DNA of 44,756 nt from a virus. Under the pieces are notes generated by a model. That model saw nothing but the letters and a program-made list of their open reading frames with translations. It was not told where the DNA came from and did no database searches. Of this stretch, positions 7,376 to 14,016 are shown piece after piece. Both the position numbers and the translations under genes were made by a program. Numbering within the stretch: position 1 is the first letter of the stretch; every line of letters starts with the position of its first letter. The stretch is from IMG/VR virus record IMGVR_UViG_3300023179_008461, positions 1 to 44,756 of that record. The stretch is one strand, 5' to 3'.

Positions 7376-8481
7376 ACAGTGTCGTAGGTCTGAGTAATTG
7401 CCTGGAGGTCTTCTAGCGTCTTAAGTGGCTTGAACCTCACGTCCCTCGGCACCGCGACATACTTTGTATCGAAGTTCTCCGTCAGATCTTGGATCAGACG
7501 TTCATATTGTACTACCATCTTTCCACGTACTTGGCGACGAACTCTGTGCCAAGACCACTTGACGTGTGAGAAGTCAAGATCAGCATCGAAGATGAAGGTG
7601 TTGGTGTTGAGCCAGACAAACTGCGATGTGTCAGTCTTGGGAGACATTCTAAACATCTCAACGATCTGATTGATGCCTCCCGTGCTACACAAGACACCTC
7701 CCGTGTCCCCTGGTGATCGTGCTACTACTTCACACGTAACAGAAGCGCTTGAGACGATATGTTGTCCGATGATCGAGTAGTCTGGCGTCGCTGCCAAGTT
7801 ATCGACGTTGACAACACATATGTGTTTTCCTCCGTCATCAATGAATTTCTGTAACAATCCGCTCTCTTGTAGGGCAGGAGCTATGTCACCGTGACCGCAC
7901 GGGTAGAAGCTAGGTCTTCCTGCTTCGTCTAGAAAGACCTGATTGTCTAGTGTCAGACGTACGCTCTCGAACTGCATAAAGACTTTTACATGCTCAGTAC
8001 CAGGAAGGGACTGTACGTGCTCTACTACATCTTCGTAGTTCTCTGGTGAGGTCATTACCCATACATTTTTCAGCTCTGCTGTGGCCTCGAGCTTGAGTTG
8101 AAGCAGTGACTTTCCGCTCTTAGGTAGCTTGACAAGCCCTTTTGTCACTCCAAGACCAAGCCGAGTTCCGGCACCGCCACACAGTATGCAGAAAGCAACT
8201 CTTCCTGATGTGTAAGCAGCGTATCCTGTGTGAGTCACATCTGTTGCGATGTCACCGTAGTCAATGATACAGTCGCTACTCGGGTTATCTGCATTGACAG
8301 TGTGATCGACAGGTTCGACGACACATTTAACAATGTCGTCTAACCGCAGACCACCACGTCGATCTATCCTCTGCCTCTCTTCAGCTGTAAGTCCTGCGAG
8401 CTGTGAAGACAGCACTGTAAGAAACCCAGGGGCCGATCTCACCATGTCAGCATCATACTGCCGCCGATGTAATATGTTCAT
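7372..8481 (-). CDS. UDP-sugar pyrophosphorylase (UDPGP family)
   Basis: This 369-residue enzyme would join UTP and a sugar-1-phosphate to give a UDP-sugar and pyrophosphate. The nucleotide-binding loop is ILCGGAGTRLG (99-109), followed by the basic LVKLPKSGKS segment. YPCGHGDI (193-200) is the substrate loop, and VNVDNLAA (224-231) carries the metal-binding Asp. It is closer to eukaryote-type UGPase and UDP-GlcNAc pyrophosphorylase than to bacterial GalU. With the two epimerases at 32971-34995 it suggests a phage sugar pathway for modifying DNA or virion proteins. The start overlaps the SpeD stop (ATGA). Confidence 0.82.
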   Translation of the reverse strand: MNILHRRQYDADMVRSAPGFLTVLSSQLAGLTAEERQRIDRRGGLRLDDIVKCVVEPVDHTVNADNPSSDCIIDYGDIATDVTHTGYAAYTSGRVAFCILCGGAGTRLGLGVTKGLVKLPKSGKSLLQLKLEATAELKNVWVMTSPENYEDVVEHVQSLPGTEHVKVFMQFESVRLTLDNQVFLDEAGRPSFYPCGHGDIAPALQESGLLQKFIDDGGKHICVVNVDNLAATPDYSIIGQHIVSSASVTCEVVARSPGDTGGVLCSTGGINQIVEMFRMSPKTDTSQFVWLNTNTFIFDADLDFSHVKWSWHRVRRQVRGKMVVQYERLIQDLTENFDTKYVAVPRDVRFKPLKTLEDLQAITQTYDTV

Positions 8482-8870
8482 CTCGCTGGAAAGAAGCGCT
8501 CTACCGTAGTGATGTGCAAGTCTTCAGTTCCTAGAAGCTCTTCGACGAGCATTCTAGCTTTGCCGCCGTCAAACATCTTACAAGAAAACACGTCCATCGA
8601 GAAGCACTTGCGAAGAGGCCAACAGTGGATAGACATGTGACTCGTCGAGATTACACACATTCCTGTGATTCCGCCCTCGTCCTGAAAGACGTCTGACTGC
8701 AGCTTCAACGGGTCAAGTTCCACTTCCAAGAACTCAGGACCCATGATGATCTGCATCTCGAGAGCTCCCGCGAGACGTCTAAAGATGTCAGTCAGCTTCT
8801 CACTGTTGAAAACGCTAGCGTCTTTGACATATCCATCGAAAATGAGATGGAGACCGGCATCGTTTTTCAT
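8478..8870 (-). CDS. speD: S-adenosylmethionine decarboxylase (SpeD-like)
   Basis: A 130-residue prokaryotic-type SpeD. Ser77 in STSHMSIHCWP (75-85) would become the pyruvoyl cofactor after self-cleavage, and the flanking His82 and Trp84 match the family. DVFSCK (93-98) supplies the usual active-site Cys. The product, decarboxylated AdoMet, feeds spermidine synthesis; some SpeD relatives instead decarboxylate arginine or ornithine, and sequence alone does not decide. Polyamines neutralise packaged DNA. A CATATTTA octamer lies upstream, followed by a leader with ACAGGAG before the ATG. It heads the operon with the pyrophosphorylase and glycosylase. Confidence 0.85.
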   Translation of the reverse strand: MKNDAGLHLIFDGYVKDASVFNSEKLTDIFRRLAGALEMQIIMGPEFLEVELDPLKLQSDVFQDEGGITGMCVISTSHMSIHCWPLRKCFSMDVFSCKMFDGGKARMLVEELLGTEDLHITTVERFFPAR

Positions 8871-8907
8871 TTCTTGTCGTCTACTCCTGTTGACTATTGT
8901 GGGCGCG

Positions 8908-8915
8908 TAAATATG
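8908..8915 (-). promoter_or_regulatory. Late-promoter-like octamer CATATTTA for speD operon
   Basis: On the coding strand the octamer CATATTTA lies 37 bases before the speD ATG. It fits the NATAWWTA pattern seen before many genes here and resembles the T4 late box TATAAATA. In this case a normal leader with a Shine-Dalgarno follows. Confidence 0.5.
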
Positions 8916-8963
8916 GATCGGATTTTAAACAAGTACGCAGAAAATGTGTCAGTTGTTACTGAG

Positions 8964-9506
8964 TTATTTTTTCAACATGTTTAGTACCTTCCTGAAGAAG
9001 GAACCAAATGTCGACTTGAGTAGTGCTGGAGGTTCCTGCCATGACGCTTCACCCTCCCAAGAAGATTTTACATCGCCGCTCCATGAAACGGCCTTAAAAG
9101 CAGTGACATATTTGCCACCAGAGACTTCTGCATAAATTGGAACTAGCTTGTGCGCAATAATGCCCGTCTCTTCAAAAAGCTCCCTGGCTGCTGCATCCTC
9201 TGCAGTCTCTCCGGGATCGACCATTCCACCAGGCATGTTGAGATTCGTGGGATTAGGTCCCATGGTCTCAATGTTACGTGTAACAGCAAGGATCTTTCCT
9301 TGAGGATTCTCTACATAGACTGCTACAGCTTGCGGAAGAGAAGCAGCGTCCTGTGCTTTTGATTCTTCTGCAGATTTCTCGTCGGATGCTATGTCTCCTC
9401 TTGCACCTGATGTAGCAGAGCCGGCCCGGAAGTTGCCAGGTCCTTGCAATCGACGTGTACCTGACATTGTGAAGTCACCGTCGAGCTCGAAGAGGTTTCT
9501 GCTCAT
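8964..9506 (-). CDS. Nudix hydrolase
   Basis: A complete Nudix box occupies residues 94-116: Gly94, Glu100, then RELFEETGI (108-116), matching GX5EX7REUXEEXGU exactly. Before it lie LPQAVAVYVENPQGKILAV (58-76) and NLNMPGG (88-94). The first 55 residues are a low-complexity Gly/Ser/Ala-rich extension absent from most Nudix enzymes. The family removes nucleoside diphosphates from many substrates, such as oxidised nucleotides, ADP-ribose, NADH or capped RNA, and the substrate is not evident here. The start overlaps the previous stop (ATGA), so it is co-transcribed with the tagged protein upstream. Confidence 0.88.
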   Translation of the reverse strand: MSRNLFELDGDFTMSGTRRLQGPGNFRAGSATSGARGDIASDEKSAEESKAQDAASLPQAVAVYVENPQGKILAVTRNIETMGPNPTNLNMPGGMVDPGETAEDAAARELFEETGIIAHKLVPIYAEVSGGKYVTAFKAVSWSGDVKSSWEGEASWQEPPALLKSTFGSFFRKVLNMLKK

Positions 9507-9919
9507 CTCCCGTACCTCTCTTCTTCATCGTCCTCGTCATCAAGGAGACTTTGCTCCTGGCTTTTCATTATCTGACGAATAGGGCCACTGAACTTCGTGT
9601 CGAGCGCACGCCTGAACACCTTATCCAATTTATCTGGTTTGTTCGCAAGACGAGATGCAACTGCAGGATATTTGGCTCTCACAAAGTCCCTAATCTTCTC
9701 CTTCAGATCATCAGGCAGCTCAACATCGCCGTATAGCTCTTGATCCTCGATCCAGTCATCGGACAGCTGGTCAGCTTCTTGGTTCCTCGAGAAGAGTCCC
9801 TTGATCTTAGACCAGATACCTGCCTGTTTCTTTTTCTTCTTCGGTTCGCTGTTCTTGAAAGAGAAATTGATCTCACTGATAACTTCTCCAACAAACTCTC
9901 TTAGAAGCTCTTCTTTCAT
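9503..9919 (-). CDS. Putative virion protein with N-terminal targeting helix (138 aa)
   Basis: Starts MKEELLREFVGEVISEI, a clear example of the amphipathic tag shared by many proteins here and ending in an ISE site. The tag is followed by a lysine run (PKKKKKQ) and a highly charged helical body with an acidic end (DDEDDEEE). No enzyme domain is seen. A CATATTTA octamer ends exactly five bases before the ATG and no Shine-Dalgarno is present. The tag and late-type promoter suggest a capsid-internal or scaffold-associated protein. Confidence 0.6.
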   Translation of the reverse strand: MKEELLREFVGEVISEINFSFKNSEPKKKKKQAGIWSKIKGLFSRNQEADQLSDDWIEDQELYGDVELPDDLKEKIRDFVRAKYPAVASRLANKPDKLDKVFRRALDTKFSGPIRQIMKSQEQSLLDDEDDEEERYGR

Positions 9920-9924
9920 GGGTG

Positions 9925-9932
9925 TAAATATG
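9925..9932 (-). promoter_or_regulatory. Late-promoter-like octamer CATATTTA, 5 nt before ATG
   Basis: CATATTTA, then CACCC, then the ATG at 9919. By analogy with T4 late promoters, where initiation is about six bases after the box, transcription would start on the A of the start codon. Confidence 0.55.
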
Positions 9933-9933
9933 T

Positions 9934-10401
9934 CTAGCTCTGAGACGTTTTATTTTTTATACGAGACATCACCCCTTCAACGTCGACCGTCTGTCCTACT
10001 GATCTGCGGGCATCGATCTCGAATGGGTTGCTCCAATAGGGGTCAGAAGATTCACACCCAAGCCAGATTCCAAGTGAAGACAGTGCATATAGGACCGGCT
10101 GAAAGACTCCAAGGCGCATACACTGACGCACGTGAACGAGCTCATGCTGTAAGGCTCTATCGTTCTTCTCAGGAGCGTTTCGAAGAACTACAATATTTCC
10201 GACTGTGTGGCCTGCCCATCTCTTCCAGAGAGACAGGAGCCACGAAGGAGAGTCATCTTCCACGATCCACACCGCAGCAGCGTCCCTAACACCGTGCCAC
10301 CTATACCATCCTAATGCCTGAAAGACAGATGTATAGACTACACCGATCAACGTTACTGGGCTAGACCATGCATATCCGAGACACCGCTTAACTCCGTTCA
10401 T
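9934..10401 (-). CDS. HExxH metalloprotease-like membrane protein (155 aa)
   Basis: The start chosen is the ATG at 10401, after GAGGAG and a GATATTTA octamer. The product carries HELVHVRQ, a zinc-peptidase HExxH motif, near residue 88. Further on, NPFEIDARR holds a Glu that could be the third ligand. Hydrophobic stretches near residues 12-30 (SSPVTLIGVVYTSVF) and just after the HExxH motif (FQPVLYALSSLGIWLG) suggest membrane contact. Similar small bacterial proteins with this motif are poorly characterised. It stands between the lysozyme unit and the tagged protein. A peptidase role is plausible but unproven. Confidence 0.6.
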   Translation of the reverse strand: MNGVKRCLGYAWSSPVTLIGVVYTSVFQALGWYRWHGVRDAAAVWIVEDDSPSWLLSLWKRWAGHTVGNIVVLRNAPEKNDRALQHELVHVRQCMRLGVFQPVLYALSSLGIWLGCESSDPYWSNPFEIDARRSVGQTVDVEGVMSRIKNKTSQS

Positions 10402-10422
10402 GGTAATACGACTCCTCAGTGA

Positions 10423-10430
10423 TAAATATC
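10423..10430 (-). promoter_or_regulatory. Late-promoter-like octamer GATATTTA
   Basis: GATATTTA on the coding strand, 21 bases before the ATG at 10401. The intervening leader contains GAGGAG as ribosome site. Confidence 0.45.
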
Positions 10431-10443
10431 GTTGATGAAAAGC

Positions 10444-10473
10444 GGTCGAGCGGAGATTGATCTCCGCTCGACC
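10444..10473 (-). terminator. Probable intrinsic terminator of the lysozyme unit
   Basis: A perfect 14-bp GC-rich stem (10444-10457 with 10460-10473) closed by a tiny loop, lying 42 bases after the lysozyme stop. On the minus strand it is followed shortly by CTTTTC, a weak U-tract. Position and stability fit a terminator ending lysozyme transcription before the next promoter. Confidence 0.75.
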
Positions 10474-10515
10474 CGTGTACATAGCGCCACCGTTACACAG
10501 CCATGTAGACGATTA

Positions 10516-11199
10516 TCACGCTGCTGAACCTTCGTCGAGGTCGTGGCAGTCGCCTGCTTCTTGACAAGTGAGGCGATCTGACTCGTAGCCGATGCTGGCT
10601 AGCTTCGTGTCTCTGTCAGAAGCATCGATGTCCGCGAGAGGATCTTGAACGGGTAGCTCAACAGGATAACAGAAGAAAGCGACTTCAGCCTGGCGTCTGC
10701 CGAGCAGGCCAGGAATAGTCTTAACCACACCGTTGACCTTCGCCTTTGAGAACTGTAACATCGCGATGCATGCTCCTTGATAGTCGCCACGATCTAGAGC
10801 TGTTTTCACTCCACCCTTCGCGATCCAGCCCGTTCCCAGATTGAAGAGGAAAGAACACAGAGCATTGAACATGTTCTGATTGAGGGGAGTCGAGATGTTC
10901 TTCTTGATCGCAGCTACACACTGCTGCACGTCTCTTCGTAAGATGTCTAGAGACTCATCGTTCGTGATGAGCCGTCCTGCATATGGATTTGGCTTCTGCA
11001 CCACGTGGTTAGTGCGGAGCATCTTCTGAACCTCAGCATTGCTGAGACAGGAGAAGGAGTCTCCAGGAACGATGAGATGTCCTACGCCAATAGTCCAGAG
11101 GCCGCAGATGTCCTGATACGGATGTAGAACATTGCCCTCTTGTCGAGCAATAAAGTCGAGTCCCGTCTGATCGATGTCTAGACTATCATTTGTACCCAT
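10516..11199 (-). CDS. Endolysin, T4-type lysozyme (GH24)
   Basis: A 227-residue muramidase that would cleave the MurNAc-GlcNAc bond to lyse the host. The catalytic triad of T4 lysozyme is in place: Glu21 in IARQEG, Asp30 in HPYQD and Thr36 in TIGVGH. The fold core runs to about residue 180 (LLGRRQAEVAFF). An acidic, Cys-containing tail of about 45 residues follows that T4 lysozyme lacks. There is no signal peptide, so access to the wall needs a holin, which is not evident by motif here. AGAGG lies five bases before the ATG, and a TATAAATA box lies 240 bases upstream. Confidence 0.92.
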   Translation of the reverse strand: MGTNDSLDIDQTGLDFIARQEGNVLHPYQDICGLWTIGVGHLIVPGDSFSCLSNAEVQKMLRTNHVVQKPNPYAGRLITNDESLDILRRDVQQCVAAIKKNISTPLNQNMFNALCSFLFNLGTGWIAKGGVKTALDRGDYQGACIAMLQFSKAKVNGVVKTIPGLLGRRQAEVAFFCYPVELPVQDPLADIDASDRDTKLASIGYESDRLTCQEAGDCHDLDEGSAA

Positions 11200-11228
11200 G
11201 TTGTCCTCTATCTAATTATCTGTCTAAA

Positions 11229-11312
11229 TTAAAGGTGGAGATGATTGACCTGGGAGTCGAAGCACATGCTGGTGTCAGCTACACATGCAAAGATAACGAT
11301 GCACAGAAGCAT
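11229..11312 (-). CDS. Possible 27-aa hydrophobic peptide upstream of lysozyme
   Basis: ATG at 11312 encodes a short peptide with a hydrophobic, cysteine-containing start, MLLCIVIFACVADTSMC, ending at TAA 30 bases before the lysozyme start. Its ribosome site is poor. It could be a lysis-related membrane peptide or simply non-coding leader of the lysozyme mRNA. Evidence is weak. Confidence 0.25.
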   Translation of the reverse strand: MLLCIVIFACVADTSMCFDSQVNHLHL

Positions 11313-11328
11313 CCTGAAGTCTGACAGC

Positions 11329-11433
11329 TCAAGTAGAATTTCCTTCTGCTATGGAGAACACGCGCGCTGTGCAACAGCCCAGATGTATCTTTATCTCGCA
11401 CGTATCCGCATACTTTGCGACGTAAATCGACAC
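11329..11433 (-). CDS. Possible 34-aa leaderless peptide after TATAAATA
   Basis: A GTG at 11433 follows the perfect T4-type late box TATAAATA by exactly five bases (AGGCT), the same spacing as at several firm gene starts in this window. It opens a 34-codon frame (VSIYVAKYADTCEIK...) containing a Cys-Cys pair. No homology is recognised. The promoter spacing is the only support. Confidence 0.35.
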   Translation of the reverse strand: MSIYVAKYADTCEIKIHLGCCTARVFSIAEGNST

Positions 11434-11438
11434 AGCCT

Positions 11439-11446
11439 TATTTATA
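11439..11446 (-). promoter_or_regulatory. T4-consensus late promoter TATAAATA (lysozyme unit)
   Basis: The exact T4 late-promoter box on the minus strand in the 344-base gap between the lysozyme gene and the divergent plus-strand gene. It points toward lysozyme and fits late expression of the lysis gene. The rest of the gap (11200-11543) holds only the two possible tiny ORFs and the plus-strand promoter. Confidence 0.65.
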
Positions 11447-11530
11447 GCGTTGTTAGTGATTCTTTGATTCTTTAGACAACTTCTGAGGCAGTCTGGGTGC
11501 GACGAAGATTCGCATCTTGATAAGTCGACG

Positions 11531-11538
11531 TATAATTA
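11531..11538 (+). promoter_or_regulatory. Late-promoter-like octamer TATAATTA, 5 nt before ATG
   Basis: TATAATTA, then CGTGC, then the ATG at 11544. It has the same five-base spacing as the minus-strand examples, and no Shine-Dalgarno lies between. Confidence 0.55.
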
Positions 11539-11543
11539 CGTGC

Positions 11544-12149
11544 ATGAAGCTCAAGCAGTTGCGAACCATCATCCGTGAGGAATGTCTCAGAAACGCCGCA
11601 GAGCAAGGTGTGTCACCTACACTCTCTGAGGGCATCAGATGGCACGTCACAGAAAGCGTGCCCTTCGACAGTCCCGTGTATCGTCCAGGCACAGAGAAAT
11701 ACTTCGCTCTGATGCGCGAAGCTCGTAAGCTGTATGCGCGCGGCCTCTACGAAGCGACTACCGAGTTCGAGAGGGACCTCCTTGAGTCTGACCTCGGTGA
11801 GACGGGTGTATACGAGGACGTAGAAGTCCCGCTTGACTTTCCAATGCAGGAAGGCGACATCAACGAGGCAAAGTACAAGGGCAAGGAAGTCGAGCTCGGA
11901 AAGCCAAAGCACGGCGAAGGTGGCAAGGCCTACGTCTACGTCCGTGACCCGAAGAGCGGCAACGTGAAGAAGGTGAAGTTCGGCTCGTCGATGCCCGACG
12001 CGATGGGCGACTCCGAAGCGGCACGCAAACGCCGCAAGTCTTTCGGTGACCGTCACGACTGCGCCAACAAGAAGGACAGGACGAAGGCCGGCTACTGGTC
12101 ATGCAGAGCAACCAAGTTCTTCGGACGCGACATTCCCGGTTGGTGGTGA
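11544..12149 (+). CDS. Conserved phage virion-type protein with N-terminal tag
   Basis: Begins MKLKQLRTIIREECLRN, the shared tag ending in IRE. The last third is a block I recognise from many large-phage proteins: YKGKEVELGKPKHGEGGK, VYVRDPKSGNVKKVKFG, then SFGDRHDCANKKDRTKAGYW and SCRATKFFGRD. This Lys-rich region with paired Cys may bind DNA or a partner in the capsid. The first 30 bases of the longer frame are excluded because the TATAATTA box lies in them. The stop overlaps the next start (TGATG). Confidence 0.7.
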   Translation: MKLKQLRTIIREECLRNAAEQGVSPTLSEGIRWHVTESVPFDSPVYRPGTEKYFALMREARKLYARGLYEATTEFERDLLESDLGETGVYEDVEVPLDFPMQEGDINEAKYKGKEVELGKPKHGEGGKAYVYVRDPKSGNVKKVKFGSSMPDAMGDSEAARKRRKSFGDRHDCANKKDRTKAGYWSCRATKFFGRDIPGWW

Positions 12150-12433
12150 TGACCTTTCCGTTCATTGAGAAGAGACTCGAGGACGGGTCTCGAATCCGTA
12201 CGTTCTCAGACGACGTAGGCGCAGAAGAGCTGGTGTGGCACCGTGACGCTGAGGACCGCAGCATACGAGTATTGCAATCGTCTGACTGGTACTTTCAAGT
12301 CGACGATCAGCTGCCTGTGAAAATGAAAAACGATGACGTCTTCTTCATTCCAAAGAAGACGTGGCACCGGGTCATTCGTAAGGGCGACAGTCCGCTCGTT
12401 GTCGAGATCGTTACCGCTGAAGATCAGTTGTAG
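12149..12433 (+). CDS. Small cupin-like phage protein (94 aa)
   Basis: Starts at the TGATG overlap with the upstream gene. Residues such as ELVWHRDAEDRSIRVLQ, WYFQVDDQLP and VFFIPKKTWHRVI trace a short double-stranded beta-helix of the cupin kind, seen in a small protein common in large marine and enteric phages. It lacks the full metal-binding set of enzymes. Its 3' end overlaps the convergent gene by ten bases. Function unknown. Confidence 0.65.
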   Translation: MTFPFIEKRLEDGSRIRTFSDDVGAEELVWHRDAEDRSIRVLQSSDWYFQVDDQLPVKMKNDDVFFIPKKTWHRVIRKGDSPLVVEIVTAEDQL

Positions 12434-13080
12434 TATGACGAAGACGAGCGGCGTCTCTGCGGTCTGATCTTCTGCGCACCGTGCTCAAACATCCAGTCAG
12501 CTAGCTCTTCCAGCGACTTGAGGCCGGTTCCCTTGAGGTCGGTCGGCAGGATGTTGCCCGTCACGCCTTTGCCCATCGGGTCGTAGTCGAATGCGATGCT
12601 GCCCTTACGAAGGCGAATGGAGAAGGCCTTCACGGCGTTGAGGGACGGAGCACCGTAGGTGGTGACCTTGCCGAGCATGTCGAGGATCTTCTTGTCCTTG
12701 CCGCTGACACCTTGCTTCATGCTCTTGATCTTCGCAAGGTATCTCTTCCTCGTCCAGGCCTGGGAGACGTTGTCGTCGTACTCAGGAATGCGAACGAGTT
12801 CACCGGGCGCGAAAGTGAAGGCTGACTCTGACGGGTCCACCAGGATCCAGACACCAAGCTCACCGGGTTCCGGATCACCTGTACCGGCCGAGTAGTAAGG
12901 AACATCGTCGGGCATCGTTGCTAGGTCGCCCGCTTCCATGATGGGATTGTGGAAGACCTCTTCTCCACCGTATTCAGCAGATTCTACGGTGATGTAGACG
13001 TCGCCTTCTTTTGGTAGAGCAGCGGCAGCAGTGGCAACTTCTTTGATGATACGACGGAGTTGTGATACGGTGAGCTTCAT
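12424..13080 (-). CDS. Putative virion protein with N-terminal tag (218 aa)
   Basis: The start at 13080 gives MKLTVSQLRRIIKEVA, the shared tag with an IKE site, then an alanine-rich linker. The middle looks like beta structure (VYITVESAEYGG, ELGVWILVDPSE, FAPGELVRIPEYD) and the C-terminal part ends in a basic stretch RPQRRRSSSS. GATAGTTA ends five bases before the ATG. Before insertion of the neighbouring homing endonuclease it would have followed the exonuclease gene directly. Confidence 0.62.
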   Translation of the reverse strand: MKLTVSQLRRIIKEVATAAAALPKEGDVYITVESAEYGGEEVFHNPIMEAGDLATMPDDVPYYSAGTGDPEPGELGVWILVDPSESAFTFAPGELVRIPEYDDNVSQAWTRKRYLAKIKSMKQGVSGKDKKILDMLGKVTTYGAPSLNAVKAFSIRLRKGSIAFDYDPMGKGVTGNILPTDLKGTGLKSLEELADWMFEHGAQKIRPQRRRSSSSYYN

Positions 13081-13085
13081 GACGT

Positions 13086-13093
13086 TAACTATC
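13086..13093 (-). promoter_or_regulatory. Possible late octamer GATAGTTA, 5 nt before ATG
   Basis: GATAGTTA, then ACGTC, then the ATG at 13080. It is one base off the NATAWWTA pattern but has the same spacing. It overlaps the stop codon of the displaced exonuclease tail. Confidence 0.35.
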
Positions 13094-13151
13094 ACTCACC
13101 CCACAGAGCGTCAAACGCCGCAGTGTACTTTTTCCACGAGTCGTCTTTGAC
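13092..13151 (-). pseudogene. Displaced 3' end of the exonuclease gene
   Basis: Read on the minus strand, this 60-base stretch encodes VKDDSWKKYTAAFDALWGE and a stop. That matches the end of the intact exonuclease, ITRSWDKFISTFDPLFG (SW, Lys, an aromatic, FD, L, an aromatic, G in register). It is the original C-terminal coding end, cut off when the plus-strand homing nuclease gene inserted. It has no start of its own. Confidence 0.75.
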
Positions 13152-13152
13152 C

Positions 13153-14016
13153 ATGGACGAGAAAAGCGAAAAAGAAGACATACTTATATCTGACATGGAA
13201 AGCGGAATTTGGTGTCAAAAGCGGTCAATTGACCAGGTTATTGAAGAAATTCGAAAGAAACACGGCGACAACGTGTCACTCAAGGTGGAAAGTTACGCTG
13301 GTACGGGCAAACACGCCTTGTTTGTTGATACAGAATACGGTGAATGGCGATCTAAAGTCAGTCACGTAATGAACGGTTCTAAGCACCCAAGGCGATCTAA
13401 AACTGAAGTGGGCGTGAAGCGTAGAATACCGCTATGTGATTTCAAAGAGAAGCTCTTTGAGAGACATGGCAAACATGTCGCTATAATCGAGAGCAGTTAT
13501 ACCATGATAAGAGAACGTGCCACTTTTATCGATGAAGAACATGGAGAATTTACGGCAACACCCAATAACGTCTTGAAAGGCAACTGTCATCCCTACTGTC
13601 ATAGGCACAAGCAGATGGTAAGTTCCTCAATGTGCACAAAAGAAACACACTGGAAAACTGGTGCTATTCTCTATTGCACGGGAGGATATGAAGTTGCCTT
13701 CGTAAGATGGTGCAATCACCACAAAATTGACTTCATGTGGCAAATTACGCATGTTATGCCCGATGGCAAAACTTACAGAGTTGATGCCAAAATTTTAGAT
13801 GGACTACATGCCGACAAATGGATAGAGATCAAGGGGTTTTTTCGCGGTGAAGTCAGTAGACGAAAATGGGAATGGTTCCACGAAGAGCACCCTCGATCCG
13901 AACTTTGGGATGGACAACTGCTCAGCAAGCTTGGTGTGCTAGCATTTCATCCGAACAAGGGATCGAAAGTTGAAATGAATTTGTCCCAAGACCTTGTAAT
14001 TGACTTGAACCCGTAA
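13153..14016 (+). CDS. PD-(D/E)XK-type homing endonuclease inserted in exonuclease gene
   Basis: A 287-residue protein with two Cys/His-bearing, repeat-like N-terminal segments (each about 65 residues, with KHGDNVSLKVESYAG and RHGKHVAIIESSYTM aligned). A nuclease core follows: YRVDAKILDG, then DKWIEIKGFF, the D...ExK signature near residues 210-230. It is on the strand opposite to its neighbours and is more AT-rich. Its start touches the displaced exonuclease tail, and its last 70 bases run antisense over the current exonuclease 3' end. This is the arrangement of a free-standing homing endonuclease that entered a gene end. The target is inferred. Confidence 0.78.
   Translation: MDEKSEKEDILISDMESGIWCQKRSIDQVIEEIRKKHGDNVSLKVESYAGTGKHALFVDTEYGEWRSKVSHVMNGSKHPRRSKTEVGVKRRIPLCDFKEKLFERHGKHVAIIESSYTMIRERATFIDEEHGEFTATPNNVLKGNCHPYCHRHKQMVSSSMCTKETHWKTGAILYCTGGYEVAFVRWCNHHKIDFMWQITHVMPDGKTYRVDAKILDGLHADKWIEIKGFFRGEVSRRKWEWFHEEHPRSELWDGQLLSKLGVLAFHPNKGSKVEMNLSQDLVIDLNP

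Noticed and set aside
11241-11324. 27-codon plus-strand frame with AGGTGG directly before its ATG
   Set aside because: The ribosome site is too close to the ATG, no promoter points at it, and it lies opposite the lysozyme leader.
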